From: Planctomycetota bacterium
GTDB taxonomy: Bacteria > Planctomycetota > UBA1135 > UBA2386
Length of the DNA stretch: 55,409 nt
Assembly: GCA_028281765.1 (NCBI GenBank)
Contig: JANQJF010000108.1
Location: forward strand, 1-55,409
Direction: 5' to 3'
The notes beneath the pieces are model-generated. The model searched no databases and was not told the DNA's origin. It saw only the letters and a program-made list of their open reading frames with translations. The position numbers and the translations under genes are program-made. Below, in pieces: positions 34,625 through 42,801 of this stretch (within the stretch, counting starts at the first letter, position 1; each line of letters begins with the position of its first letter).

Positions 34625-37141
34625 TCAGCGGCGGCCCGTGCCCTTTTTGACGCGCTCGCGCAGCTCCTTCGCCATGTGCTTGAGCTGACGACGTGCCGAT
34701 CTGTCGAGTCGCGGATCGTCCAGGCTCGGCAGCTGCGCGAGCACCCGGGTCGCACCCTCGGCGTCCTCCTCGCCCAGCGCCGCGTCGAAGCCGTCTTCGA
34801 GACCGTCGATCGCATCGGAGATCGCGCGACGCGAGCCGTGCTGCATCACCTCCTGGAACCACTCGATCGCGCCGACTTCGGAATCGAGTCCGTGCTTCGC
34901 GCGCATCGGCAACGCAACACCGACGGTTTCGTGCCAGTGTCGGCCGGGGCCGCTCGTGAGTTTCCGCACGCGGTCCGCGACCAGCTCCGCACTCGGATCC
35001 CAGCTGAGCGCCAGCTCGAGCGCCGACTCGCGAGACGAATCGGACGCGTCGTCGATGTCGAACCCGCTCCAGTAGAGCGGCACGACACGGCCCTGGTCGG
35101 CCGGCCGAATCAGCGCGAAGCGCCGCATCAGATTGCGCAAGACTCCCGGTCGCTTCGCCGCGACATGCTGCCAGACTTCGATCTCGCGCTCCCGGGTCGC
35201 GAGCGAGAAGTACGAAGTCGTGTAGAGCAGAGTCTCGACAGCCCGATCGTCGGTCCCCGGTTCGATCGCATCGAGCTGCATCGCGATCTCGAGCACTTCG
35301 TCGACCATGTCGTGCCGCGAGTCGCCGCCGATCGATCGGCCGAGCAGCGCGCCGAGCCGCAGCATCGGCACCATCCACGGCGCTTCGAACGGCATGCCAC
35401 CGACCAACGCCTGGCACGCCGCCGCCTCGTCGAGCCCCCGAGGATCGATGCGGATGTCCTGGAACTCGACCTTCCGATCGAAGCGATCGACCACGGCGAA
35501 CCGAATCGATTGCGCCAGCCTCGCGCCCCAGCTCTGGCGCATCTCGCTCATGCCTTCGACCTTCGGCGCGAGGAGGTGGACCCACCGCAGCTTGTCGAGC
35601 GAGCTCAACTCACGATCGTACGGGGTCGACTGCGGATCGCCGAGCACCGCGATGAGCTCGGCGGCGAGGTCGGCCGACGGACCGCGCACGGACGCGAGGC
35701 GCACCAGCGTGTTCTTGACCGCGCCTTCACCCTGCGCGCGCACGCGCTCGATCGACGCCGAGCCGAGGTCGATCGGATCCGCGCGCTCGATCAGCTCGCG
35801 CACGTGCGGCGACACCCGACCGCGCAGCACGCGAGCGGTCGCCGCGGCATCCCCATGCGCGATCTGCCACGCAAGCACGCCGAAGTCGGCGGTCGGCACG
35901 GGGGGCACGCCGGGGCTCGATGGAAACTCCCGCGGCACATCGAACGCGTCGGCCGGGATCGCGCGCAGCGTCTCGAACGGCGCGTGCTCCATGACGAACG
36001 TCCGCTGTCCCGACGACAAGAACTCGATCAACTGATCGGCCGTCGCGCGGCTGCCGACGAAGCTCGCGACCGGCGCGGCGAGACGCGCCTCCGGACGCGC
36101 CAGAATCCGATCGATCGCATCGGACGTGCCGACGCGCTTCTCCAGCGCGAGCAGCAACGCCTCCCGAGCCTCACGACCCGGATTCCACAGCCGCAAGCGA
36201 CGCGGGAGGTCCATGTCGTACGATTGCTCGAGTGCGGACAGCAGCAGCTCGGTGTCGAACCCTGCCGCTCGCTCCGCGAACGCCCACACGTCCTCGATCT
36301 CCCATGCCTCGAGGACTTCGGCGATCAGTGCACTCGCATCCGGCGCGGGCTCCGGCGCGGGCTCGATCGGCCGGTCGTCGACCTCGTCGCGCTCGACGAG
36401 ATCCGCATCGTTCGTCCGCGTTGCCGGCTCGTCACTCGCCATCCCGACCCGCTCGGCAGGCACGGCGGACACGTCCCCATCGCCGAGCATCAACACACCG
36501 ATTGCGGTGGCCAACACGACGAGCACCGCCGCGAGCACTCCGAACGTCTTCGCGCCCGCACCGCTCGCGATCACGGCTTCCACCGGCGCGAGATCACTCG
36601 GGTCCAGCCCGACGAGCGGCACCAACGCGAGCATCCAGACCTGCCGGTCTCCACCGTGCATCGCGTCGAGTTCGCGCCGCAGCTTGGCGAGACCACGCTT
36701 GATCCGCGTGCGAACCGTCTCGACCGGCACGCCGAGTCGCTCGGCGCATTCGCGCGGCGGGAGCCCTTCCCAGTAGCGCAGCAGGATCGCGTCGCGCTGC
36801 AGCGGATCGAGCGCAACGACGGCCTGGGCGACGCGCGCCTGGATCTCGGCGCGGGCGACCACCTCCGCCGTGCTCTCGGTGGCGTCGTCCTTCGCCACCG
36901 CAGCCTCGCGCCGGGTCCGGCGCCGGTCGCCGCGACGCTGATTCGACGCGACGTAACGGGCGACCGTGGCCAGCCACGGACGCAGCGCGAGTGCCTTTGC
37001 GGCCTGGCGTCCGATCGCGGCCACCAAGACGTCCTGGGCAACGTCCTCAGCGTCCGCGAGCCCCGAAACCAAGGATCGGGCGAGGGCCTGCAGCCATTCG
37101 GACTCGCCGAGAAGGGATTCTGTGAACTGGAATTCTGTCAT
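34625..37141 (-). CDS. Membrane-tethered ECF sigma factor fused to an unrecognised ~620-residue ectodomain (fusion 3)
   Basis: The protein has 838 residues. Residues 10-165 are an ECF sigma factor: region 2 has GLADAEDVAQDVLVAAIGRQ, region 4 has LDPLQRDAILLRYWEGLPPR and LGVPVETVRTRIKRGLAKL. The linker GGDRQVWMLALVP matches that of fusion 1. A membrane helix lies at about 200-219 (FGVLAAVLVVLATAIGVLML). The external part is Ala/Leu/Arg-rich and all-helical, starting after a Glu/Asp/Pro-rich stretch. It may be HEAT-like but no repeat is clear, and it has no carboxypeptidase-regulatory folds. ATG 37141 (GGAG 10 bases upstream) is preferred. The much longer open frame continuing to 39820 runs antisense to the FG-GAP gene and is spurious. 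Confidence 0.9.
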   Translation of the reverse strand: MTEFQFTESLLGESEWLQALARSLVSGLADAEDVAQDVLVAAIGRQAAKALALRPWLATVARYVASNQRRGDRRRTRREAAVAKDDATESTAEVVARAEIQARVAQAVVALDPLQRDAILLRYWEGLPPRECAERLGVPVETVRTRIKRGLAKLRRELDAMHGGDRQVWMLALVPLVGLDPSDLAPVEAVIASGAGAKTFGVLAAVLVVLATAIGVLMLGDGDVSAVPAERVGMASDEPATRTNDADLVERDEVDDRPIEPAPEPAPDASALIAEVLEAWEIEDVWAFAERAAGFDTELLLSALEQSYDMDLPRRLRLWNPGREAREALLLALEKRVGTSDAIDRILARPEARLAAPVASFVGSRATADQLIEFLSSGQRTFVMEHAPFETLRAIPADAFDVPREFPSSPGVPPVPTADFGVLAWQIAHGDAAATARVLRGRVSPHVRELIERADPIDLGSASIERVRAQGEGAVKNTLVRLASVRGPSADLAAELIAVLGDPQSTPYDRELSSLDKLRWVHLLAPKVEGMSEMRQSWGARLAQSIRFAVVDRFDRKVEFQDIRIDPRGLDEAAACQALVGGMPFEAPWMVPMLRLGALLGRSIGGDSRHDMVDEVLEIAMQLDAIEPGTDDRAVETLLYTTSYFSLATREREIEVWQHVAAKRPGVLRNLMRRFALIRPADQGRVVPLYWSGFDIDDASDSSRESALELALSWDPSAELVADRVRKLTSGPGRHWHETVGVALPMRAKHGLDSEVGAIEWFQEVMQHGSRRAISDAIDGLEDGFDAALGEEDAEGATRVLAQLPSLDDPRLDRSARRQLKHMAKELRERVKKGTGRR

Positions 37142-37360
37142 CGATTCGTGCTCCACGAACCGAACCACCGCGGCTGCAGAAAGCGGTTCAGGGCACGCCC
37201 GAGAAATCTTAGCGCGTGGGCCCGCTGCCGCAGCCAAACGGGGTCTCGGGCCCCATCTGCCGGTTCTGAGCCGTTCTGCCAAAAAACAGGCCGCCAGCGT
37301 AACGCCCCCCCGGCCGTGTCTCTCTTCCGGCGGACTATCCCGGAACGAACGAGCAGAACG

Positions 37361-40261
37361 ATGCGGAACCCCTTCACTACGAATCTCTCTCTCTCCCTGA
37401 CGCTCGCGACGTGCCTCGTCGCCTGTGGTGGCGGCGGTGGCGGCGGCGCGGGCGACCAGGCCCCCGAGCAGGGTGGCGATCAGAAGGCCCCGAGCGCGAC
37501 GGCCTCGACGGTCAGCGCCGACCCGCTTGCCGGCCTCGTCGCGAACGGCACCGACGTCTCGACGATCTCGGTGCAGGTCATGGACGCGGAGGGCAACCCG
37601 CTGTCCGAGCGCCAGATCGAGATCACCGTCAGCGGCACGGGCAACGTGCTCGACATTCCGAGTGAGAAGACCGGCACCGACGGCAAGTGGGTCGCGACGC
37701 TCGCGACCACCGTCGCCGAACCGAAAGATGTGTCGATCACGGTCGATCCGACCGAAACGCCGGTCGCGCTCGAGACGCGCGTGACGGTCGACTTCTTGGC
37801 CGACGTGTCGCCGCGACTCGCCGGCGCCGCGATCTTCGAAGACCGCAACGGCAACGCGCTCGCAGACGCCGGTGACGCGGTCATCGTCGGATTCGACGTC
37901 GAAGTCTCGTTGAACAGCCCCTCGGCCGCGGACTTCGTGCTGCCGGTCACGGGCGATTCGTTCGGCACGGGCGCGACCGTTCAGACCGGCTCCACGTCGA
38001 GCCGCGTCGAGGTCGTGCTCGGCGCGTCGCCGGTACTGCGTTCGCGCGGACTGTTCTCGAGCGCCGAAGTCACGCCGAACTCGCCGAGCGGAATCGCGCT
38101 CGCGTCCGGCATTTCTTCGATCGTATCGACTTCGAGCGGCACCGCCGCGACGAGCGGCGAGACCGTCGACGTCGCGCCGGGCTTCGGCCTCACGCAGTCG
38201 TCGAGCAGCGACGCGAACGACGTCGCGTTCGGAGACTTCGACATGAACGGCCACATGGACGCGATCTTCGCGCAGGACGGCACCGACCAGATCGCGTTCA
38301 ACGACGGCACCGGCATCCTCGGCACGCCACAGGCGCTGACGACGACCGGCACGCAGGTCGTCGTCGCCGCCGACATGAACAACACCGGTCGCACGGACAT
38401 CCTGTTCGGGAGCAACGGCACGACGACTCTGTTCCGCAACAACAGCATCGCCGGCAGCTTCGACCTCGACGAAGGCACGCAGATCACCACCGGTGACACT
38501 CGCGCGCTGCTGACCGTCGACCTCGACGCCGACGGCTTCTTCGACGTCGTCTCCGGCAGCACGAACGACGTGCGCTCGTTCCGCAACGGCCGCAACCTCG
38601 GCGTGGCCCTGAACCTCACGAGCACCGTCGGCACCCTGACCGTCAGCGCCCTCGAAGCGCTCGACGCCAACGGCGACGGCAACATGGACGTCGCGGTGGC
38701 CAGCATCGAAGGCCCCGGCGTGATCCTGCTCGGCGACGGCACCGGCGTGCTCCTCGTCGGCAGCGCCCTGCCCGCCGGCATCTCGAGCCTGTCCGCGTCG
38801 GACGTCGACCGCGACGGCGACCAAGACCTCGTCATCGCGATGTCCGGCGAAGCGAAGCTCCTCCGCAACAGCGGCGGCATCTTCAGCGAGGAGTCGCTGA
38901 GCGGTATTTCCGCCCAAGAAGTCGCGCTGCGCGACCTCGACGGCGACGGCCGCTCCGACCTGATCACGGGCGGTGAAGAGCTCCGCCAGCACATGGGCGA
39001 CGGCGCCGGCTCGTTCCTCGCGACCGGCACGGCACGCACGATCTCGAGCGTCAACTCGATGCGCATCTCCGACTTCGACCGTGACGGCGACTACGACGTC
39101 GGCCTCGCTCTCGACGCTTCGGCCGCGCAGATCCTCGACGGCTCGCTGGCCGGCTCGTGGGGCTCGTTCACCTACACCGAGACCCAGCAGATCGGCACCG
39201 AGAGCTCGACGTGCGTCGCGTTCGGTGACCTCGACGGCGACGGCGACCGCGACGCGGTGGTCGGCAACATCGGCGCGGACCACGTGCTGTTCAATGACGG
39301 CGAAGGCAACCTGACCCACACCGGCGCGACTGGCCAGACCCTGAACAACTCGATCAACACGAACCGCACCCTCGCGGTCGCTCTCGGCGACATCGACGGC
39401 GACGGAGACCTCGACATCGTGCAGGGCGCCGAGCTCATCGGTGGCGTCTTCGGCCGCAACACGATCTGGGAGAACGACGGCAACGGCAACTTCTCGGAAG
39501 CGCTCTTCTTCGGCGCCGAGCAAACCACCCGCGACGTCGACATCCTCGACATCGACGGGGACGGTCAACTCGACATCGTGTGCGCCAACGACGGCCCGAA
39601 CCGCATCTACCTCAACACGAGCACGCCCGGCGCCTTCGCAGTGAACGAACTCGACAACGGCTTCCTCACGACCAACCAGAACGACGAAATCACCCACGCG
39701 CTGGCGTTCGGCGACCTCGACGGCGACGGCGACATCGACGCGATCGCGGGCAACCAGGGCCCGAACGGCACGGGTGCCTTCGACCAGGTCTGGCGCTTCG
39801 CCAACGGCCGCTTCTCGCACGTCGACGACATCGGCAGCCCGCAGGAAGCGACGGCGGACATCCAGTTCGTCGACGTCGACGGTGACGGCGCGCTCGACGT
39901 GGTCGCGGCCTACGTGAACATCAACGGCAACTTCCCGAGCAAGGTGTTCCCGGGCAACAAGCGCTCGATCTTCTTCCAGCCGCCGGTCGAGTTCACGAAC
40001 GTGACCGGCAACATCACCTCGGTCGAAGCCGTCGATGTCGACGGCGATCGGGACCTCGACCTCGTGGTCGGCGCCCGTAGCGGCGGCAGCCGCATCTGGA
40101 TCCAGAACGGCCCGATGGGCTTCGGCGACTTCGAGTCGGTCGAGCTCAACGACGACACGACGCTCGCGATCCGCGCGGCGGACCTCGACGACGACGGCGA
40201 CGCGGAGCTGTTCGCGGCGAACCAGAACAACCAGCCGAACCGGTTGTTCAAGAACCTCTGA
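37361..40261 (+). CDS. FG-GAP/VCBS repeat lipoprotein with an Ig-like domain
   Basis: The protein has 966 residues. The lipoprotein signal peptide ends in LVAC (Cys22), followed by a run of seven Gly. An invasin/Big_1-type Ig domain spans about 45-150 (VQVMDAEGNPLSERQIEITV, TDGKWVATLATTV). The rest is a chain of FG-GAP/VCBS repeats with calcium-loop motifs: FGDFDMNGHMDAIFA, DVDRDGDQDLVIAM, DLDGDGRSDLITGG, DFDRDGDYDVGLAL, FGDLDGDGDRDAVVGN, DIDGDGDLDIVQG, DIDGDGQLDIVCAN, DVDGDRDLDLVVGA and others. It probably folds into one or two integrin-alpha-like propellers on the surface. ATG 37361 is divergent from ECF fusion 3 across 219 bp. A strong hairpin follows the stop. Confidence 0.93.
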   Translation: MRNPFTTNLSLSLTLATCLVACGGGGGGGAGDQAPEQGGDQKAPSATASTVSADPLAGLVANGTDVSTISVQVMDAEGNPLSERQIEITVSGTGNVLDIPSEKTGTDGKWVATLATTVAEPKDVSITVDPTETPVALETRVTVDFLADVSPRLAGAAIFEDRNGNALADAGDAVIVGFDVEVSLNSPSAADFVLPVTGDSFGTGATVQTGSTSSRVEVVLGASPVLRSRGLFSSAEVTPNSPSGIALASGISSIVSTSSGTAATSGETVDVAPGFGLTQSSSSDANDVAFGDFDMNGHMDAIFAQDGTDQIAFNDGTGILGTPQALTTTGTQVVVAADMNNTGRTDILFGSNGTTTLFRNNSIAGSFDLDEGTQITTGDTRALLTVDLDADGFFDVVSGSTNDVRSFRNGRNLGVALNLTSTVGTLTVSALEALDANGDGNMDVAVASIEGPGVILLGDGTGVLLVGSALPAGISSLSASDVDRDGDQDLVIAMSGEAKLLRNSGGIFSEESLSGISAQEVALRDLDGDGRSDLITGGEELRQHMGDGAGSFLATGTARTISSVNSMRISDFDRDGDYDVGLALDASAAQILDGSLAGSWGSFTYTETQQIGTESSTCVAFGDLDGDGDRDAVVGNIGADHVLFNDGEGNLTHTGATGQTLNNSINTNRTLAVALGDIDGDGDLDIVQGAELIGGVFGRNTIWENDGNGNFSEALFFGAEQTTRDVDILDIDGDGQLDIVCANDGPNRIYLNTSTPGAFAVNELDNGFLTTNQNDEITHALAFGDLDGDGDIDAIAGNQGPNGTGAFDQVWRFANGRFSHVDDIGSPQEATADIQFVDVDGDGALDVVAAYVNINGNFPSKVFPGNKRSIFFQPPVEFTNVTGNITSVEAVDVDGDRDLDLVVGARSGGSRIWIQNGPMGFGDFESVELNDDTTLAIRAADLDDDGDAELFAANQNNQPNRLFKNL

Positions 40262-40269
40262 TAGAGTAG

Positions 40270-40303
40270 GCGCGCCGCCGGGCCGAGTACCGCGGCGGCG
40301 CGC
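40270..40303. terminator. Perfect 11-bp GC hairpin after the FG-GAP gene
   Basis: GCGCGCCGCCG (40270-40280) pairs perfectly with CGGCGGCGCGC (40293-40303) around a 12-base loop, 9 bp after the stop codon. It suits a terminator for the FG-GAP gene, and possibly for the convergent gene ending at 40364. No T-tract follows. Confidence 0.6.
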
Positions 40304-40363
40304 GTCTGCGACTCGCCCCGCCCACGGACGCAGGGCACACGTAGATTGAGAACCGCAGCGCCG

Positions 40364-40843
40364 TCAGCCGAGTGCCTGATTCAGATCTCTAGCCAAGATC
40401 TCCGTGTCTCGGATGTTCTGTCTGAGGCGGGCCAAGTCATCCTCGTGCTCTTCCGGGTCTGGCCCCGCTTCGACTTCATTCGCAAAACCAGCCAGCTGTC
40501 GCAACTGAATGCAAACTGGTCCGAGCAGGCGACGGGTTTCCAGGTGATGATCGTGCCTCGCGTTATCGAACGCTTCGAACGCTTCGGGGGCGAACGACCT
40601 GGCATATCTCGCCTCGAGTTCAACCCAGGTTCGCTTGGTATCGCTGATTGCTGTGCGGATAGCCCTTTGCGCCGCCTGCAGATCGCGAATCGCATTTCGG
40701 ATCCGAACATATCTGCCAATCTGCATGTGGCCCCACGCGCTGCCGACGAACGCACTCATGTCGGCAGGAGCTCTGAGAAAACCCGCGATCTGGACCAGCA
40801 CCTCAGGCGGCAAATCACCCAGTGGTTCTGATCTTGGACTCAT
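40364..40843 (-). CDS. Small helical protein with an F-box-like N-terminus
   Basis: The protein has 159 residues. Residues 9-40 fit the F-box pattern: LGDLPPEVLVQIAGFLRAPA, then DMSAFVGSAW. This gives the canonical LPxEhLxxIhxFLxxxxDhxxhxxxxxxW spacing (h is hydrophobic). The rest (about 45-159) is charged and helical, perhaps a coiled coil (IRDLQAAQRAIRTAISDTK, ARLRQNIRDTEILARDL). F-box domains bind Skp1 in eukaryotes. In bacteria they are known mostly from host-associated effectors, so a real match here would be unusual. ATG 40843 has AGGA upstream. The gene is divergent from the BLUF gene across 223 bp. A plus-strand open frame overlaps it but has no recognisable protein. Confidence 0.6.
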   Translation of the reverse strand: MSPRSEPLGDLPPEVLVQIAGFLRAPADMSAFVGSAWGHMQIGRYVRIRNAIRDLQAAQRAIRTAISDTKRTWVELEARYARSFAPEAFEAFDNARHDHHLETRRLLGPVCIQLRQLAGFANEVEAGPDPEEHEDDLARLRQNIRDTEILARDLNQALG

Positions 40844-41066
40844 CGCCGAGTGTTCCTGGAGATGACGAAGACCGAGTGAATCATGGACTCTCCTTGAGTT
40901 TTGGTCATGCGCGTGCTCGAGCAGGGCAGATCTACTGCGGGGAATAGGCGCGAGCCTTAACGGCCACAAACGCCCTGCCACCGACTGCGCCGACCTCGGA
41001 CAAAGCGCAGCGATCCAGCTCCAGCGAATCCCGGGAATCGGCCGATACTGCCCATAGGAGGTGCGA

Positions 41067-41516
41067 ATGGCACTCGTGCAGCTCAGCTACTTCAGTCGTC
41101 CCGCCGAGGGCGTGAACCTCAAACAAGACGTCAAGAGCATCGTCAACACCGCTCGGCGGCGGAACCGCGAGAACTGGGTGACCGGTTTTCTGATGTTCCG
41201 CCACGACCTCTTCACTCAGGTGCTCGAGGGTCAACGAGAGGTCGTCTCTCAGCTATTCCAACGAATTTGTACCGACCCTCGCCACGAAGGAGTCGTGCTC
41301 GTAGGGTGCGAGACGATTCGGAAGCGACGGTTCGCAGAATGGTCGATGGGCTTTCTGTCGCTACAAGAAGCGAATCGAGAGCTGATTCTCAGGTATGGCG
41401 AATCCCCGCACCTGGACCTTCGCCAACTCGATCACAGGTCTCTGGTGGAGTTCGCAGCCGAGTTCTCGGCGGCAGCCGTAGATCGAGCTCTACCGGAGCT
41501 ACTCGAAGTACGCTGA
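41067..41516 (+). CDS. BLUF-domain blue-light sensor
   Basis: The protein has 149 residues. Residues 1-96 are a BLUF domain that binds FAD and senses blue light. The start MALVQLSYFSRP carries Tyr8. ARRRNRENWVTGFL carries Asn33. DLFTQVLEG carries Gln51. The late WSMGF segment carries Trp92 and Met94. These match the flavin-contact residues of the family (AppA Tyr21, Asn45, Gln63). A short 50-residue helical tail follows and no effector domain is attached, so output is through a partner. ATG 41067 sits 5 bases after an excellent AGGAGG; the GTG at 41061 overlaps that site. The 3' end lies 7 bp from the end of the chemotaxis operon, on the opposite strand. Confidence 0.93.
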   Translation: MALVQLSYFSRPAEGVNLKQDVKSIVNTARRRNRENWVTGFLMFRHDLFTQVLEGQREVVSQLFQRICTDPRHEGVVLVGCETIRKRRFAEWSMGFLSLQEANRELILRYGESPHLDLRQLDHRSLVEFAAEFSAAAVDRALPELLEVR

Positions 41517-41523
41517 GTCCTCG

Positions 41524-41970
41524 TCACTCTGCCCGTAGCAGATCTACGACCAGGCTTCCCTCGTCGAGACTCAGGCCGACGCTCGCCACAGTTCGGAGCC
41601 CGTCCGGTGCACCCGCGTGATTCTGCAGAGGCAAACCCGGGCTCGAAACCCAATCGAGATGTCCCGCGAGATTGCCCGCGAGATTGCCCGCGAGAATGTT
41701 CGCGAATTCGGTAACCGCCTCGGTCGCTTCTTGAGCGGTGAGCTCCTCGCCGAGACCGAACATGCCCGCGGCGAGCTCGAACGCGACGGCCGAATCGGCA
41801 GTCACAGTGAGACAGCCTGCCGACTCGCCCTGAAGCGAAACTGCTCCTCGAATCGACGTAGATTCATGCGTCGACTTGCGGCTTGTTTCCGGACCCGAAG
41901 CATCAGAGATGACGTCGTACGCGTTCCGAACGATGGCTTCGAGGTCGGATTCGAGTGTTGAGAGTCCCAT
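41524..41970 (-). CDS. cheX: CheX-like chemotaxis phosphatase
   Basis: The protein has 148 residues of the CheC/CheX/FliY phosphatase fold. The catalytic helix ExxN pattern is seen in AVTEFANILAGNLAGNL (Glu and Asn three apart), preceded by FELAAGMFGLGEELTAQEA. It would dephosphorylate CheY-P and reset signalling. The family normally has ~150 residues, so the length fits. The codons for NLAG are duplicated by a 12-base tandem repeat at about 41661-41699 (CGCGAGATTGCC units), which lengthens the catalytic helix region. It is the last gene of the chemotaxis operon, 3 bp after cheR. Confidence 0.8.
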   Translation of the reverse strand: MGLSTLESDLEAIVRNAYDVISDASGPETSRKSTHESTSIRGAVSLQGESAGCLTVTADSAVAFELAAGMFGLGEELTAQEATEAVTEFANILAGNLAGNLAGHLDWVSSPGLPLQNHAGAPDGLRTVASVGLSLDEGSLVVDLLRAE

Positions 41971-41973
41971 GCC

Positions 41974-42801
41974 CTACCGCCCTTCGGATGGCCTGTAGAA
42001 AACGGACTTACCCGACGTATGTCGCTCGAAGTAGTCGGATACGCCAATCATCGATTCTGCGGCACCGAGAAACAGGAAACCGTCGGTGCGCAAGTGCTTG
42101 GCCATCTGCGTCATGATTCGAACCTTGGTCTCGATGTCGAAGTAGATCATCACATTGCGGATGAACACGATGTCCATCGGCTCCATCGCGGGCCACGGTT
42201 CGATCAGGTTGAGCCGGCGGAAGGTCACTGCTCGCTTGATCGAATCGGAGATCGACCAGCTGACCCCGTCCCGTTGGAAGTACTCGAGGAGCAGGTTGGC
42301 GGGCAACCCACGATTGACCTCGACCTGCGAGTAGACACCGTTTCGTGCGATGTCGAGCACGGTCGGCGACAGATCGGTTGCAAGGATCTCCACTGACCAC
42401 GTCCTGAGTTCGGGAAAGTGCTGATCAAGCAACATCGCGATCGTGTACGGCTCCTGTCCGGACGAACACGCCGCCGACCAGATGCGCAAACGACGGGTGG
42501 TCCGCCTGGCGTCAATGAGCGCTGGAAGAATCTCCGACTCGAGCGCGGCAAACGGGTGCTGGTCGCGAACGAAACTGGTTTCGTTCGTAGTCATGGCATC
42601 GATGACTCGATCGACCATCGCGGGAGCAGGGGCGGCCATCAACTGCGCGAGCAGCGAGTCTGGCGAGTCGTACCCAGCCTCCTTGGCGATCGGACACAGA
42701 CGCGACTCGACGAGGTACTCCTTGCCCGGTTCGATGACGATCGCCGCGCGATTGCGCACGGTTTCGCGAAGGAACTCGAACTGTGGCTTGGAAATCGTCA
42801 C
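41974..42801 (-). CDS. cheR: Chemotaxis protein methyltransferase CheR
   Basis: The protein has 275 residues, the usual CheR length. The N-terminal helical domain (about 1-80, EFLRETVRNRAAIVIEPGKE, MTTNETSFVRD) precedes the SAM-binding domain with LRIWSAACSSGQEPYTIAML and ILATDLSPTVLDIAR. Late motifs DIVFIRNVMIYFD and GFLFLGAAESM are typical. It methylates Glu residues of the receptor using S-adenosylmethionine. I chose GTG 42801, which overlaps the cheB stop as TAGTG and has GAGGGGGG upstream. An upstream ATG in the same frame (42849) would overlap cheB by 49 bp. Confidence 0.95.
   Translation of the reverse strand: MTISKPQFEFLRETVRNRAAIVIEPGKEYLVESRLCPIAKEAGYDSPDSLLAQLMAAPAPAMVDRVIDAMTTNETSFVRDQHPFAALESEILPALIDARRTTRRLRIWSAACSSGQEPYTIAMLLDQHFPELRTWSVEILATDLSPTVLDIARNGVYSQVEVNRGLPANLLLEYFQRDGVSWSISDSIKRAVTFRRLNLIEPWPAMEPMDIVFIRNVMIYFDIETKVRIMTQMAKHLRTDGFLFLGAAESMIGVSDYFERHTSGKSVFYRPSEGR

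Noticed and set aside
34364..37360. Very long plus-strand open frame leading into the FG-GAP protein
   Set aside because: It runs antisense to ECF fusion 3, its translation is Arg/His-rich shadow sequence, and a clear lipoprotein signal starts only at ATG 37361.
37142..39820. Upstream extension of the minus-strand ECF fusion 3 frame
   Set aside because: It is antisense to the FG-GAP repeats and has repetitive Val/Ala/Asp-rich shadow translation; the sigma domain starts at ATG 37141.
40346..40831. Plus-strand open frame over the F-box-like gene
   Set aside because: It has no recognisable protein and no binding site; the minus-strand frame has a binding site, a helical protein pattern and an F-box-like motif.
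41661..41699. 12-bp tandem repeats CGCGAGATTGCC
   Set aside because: They are in-frame duplications in cheX encoding NLAG/NLAG and fit one protein; no separate element is needed.
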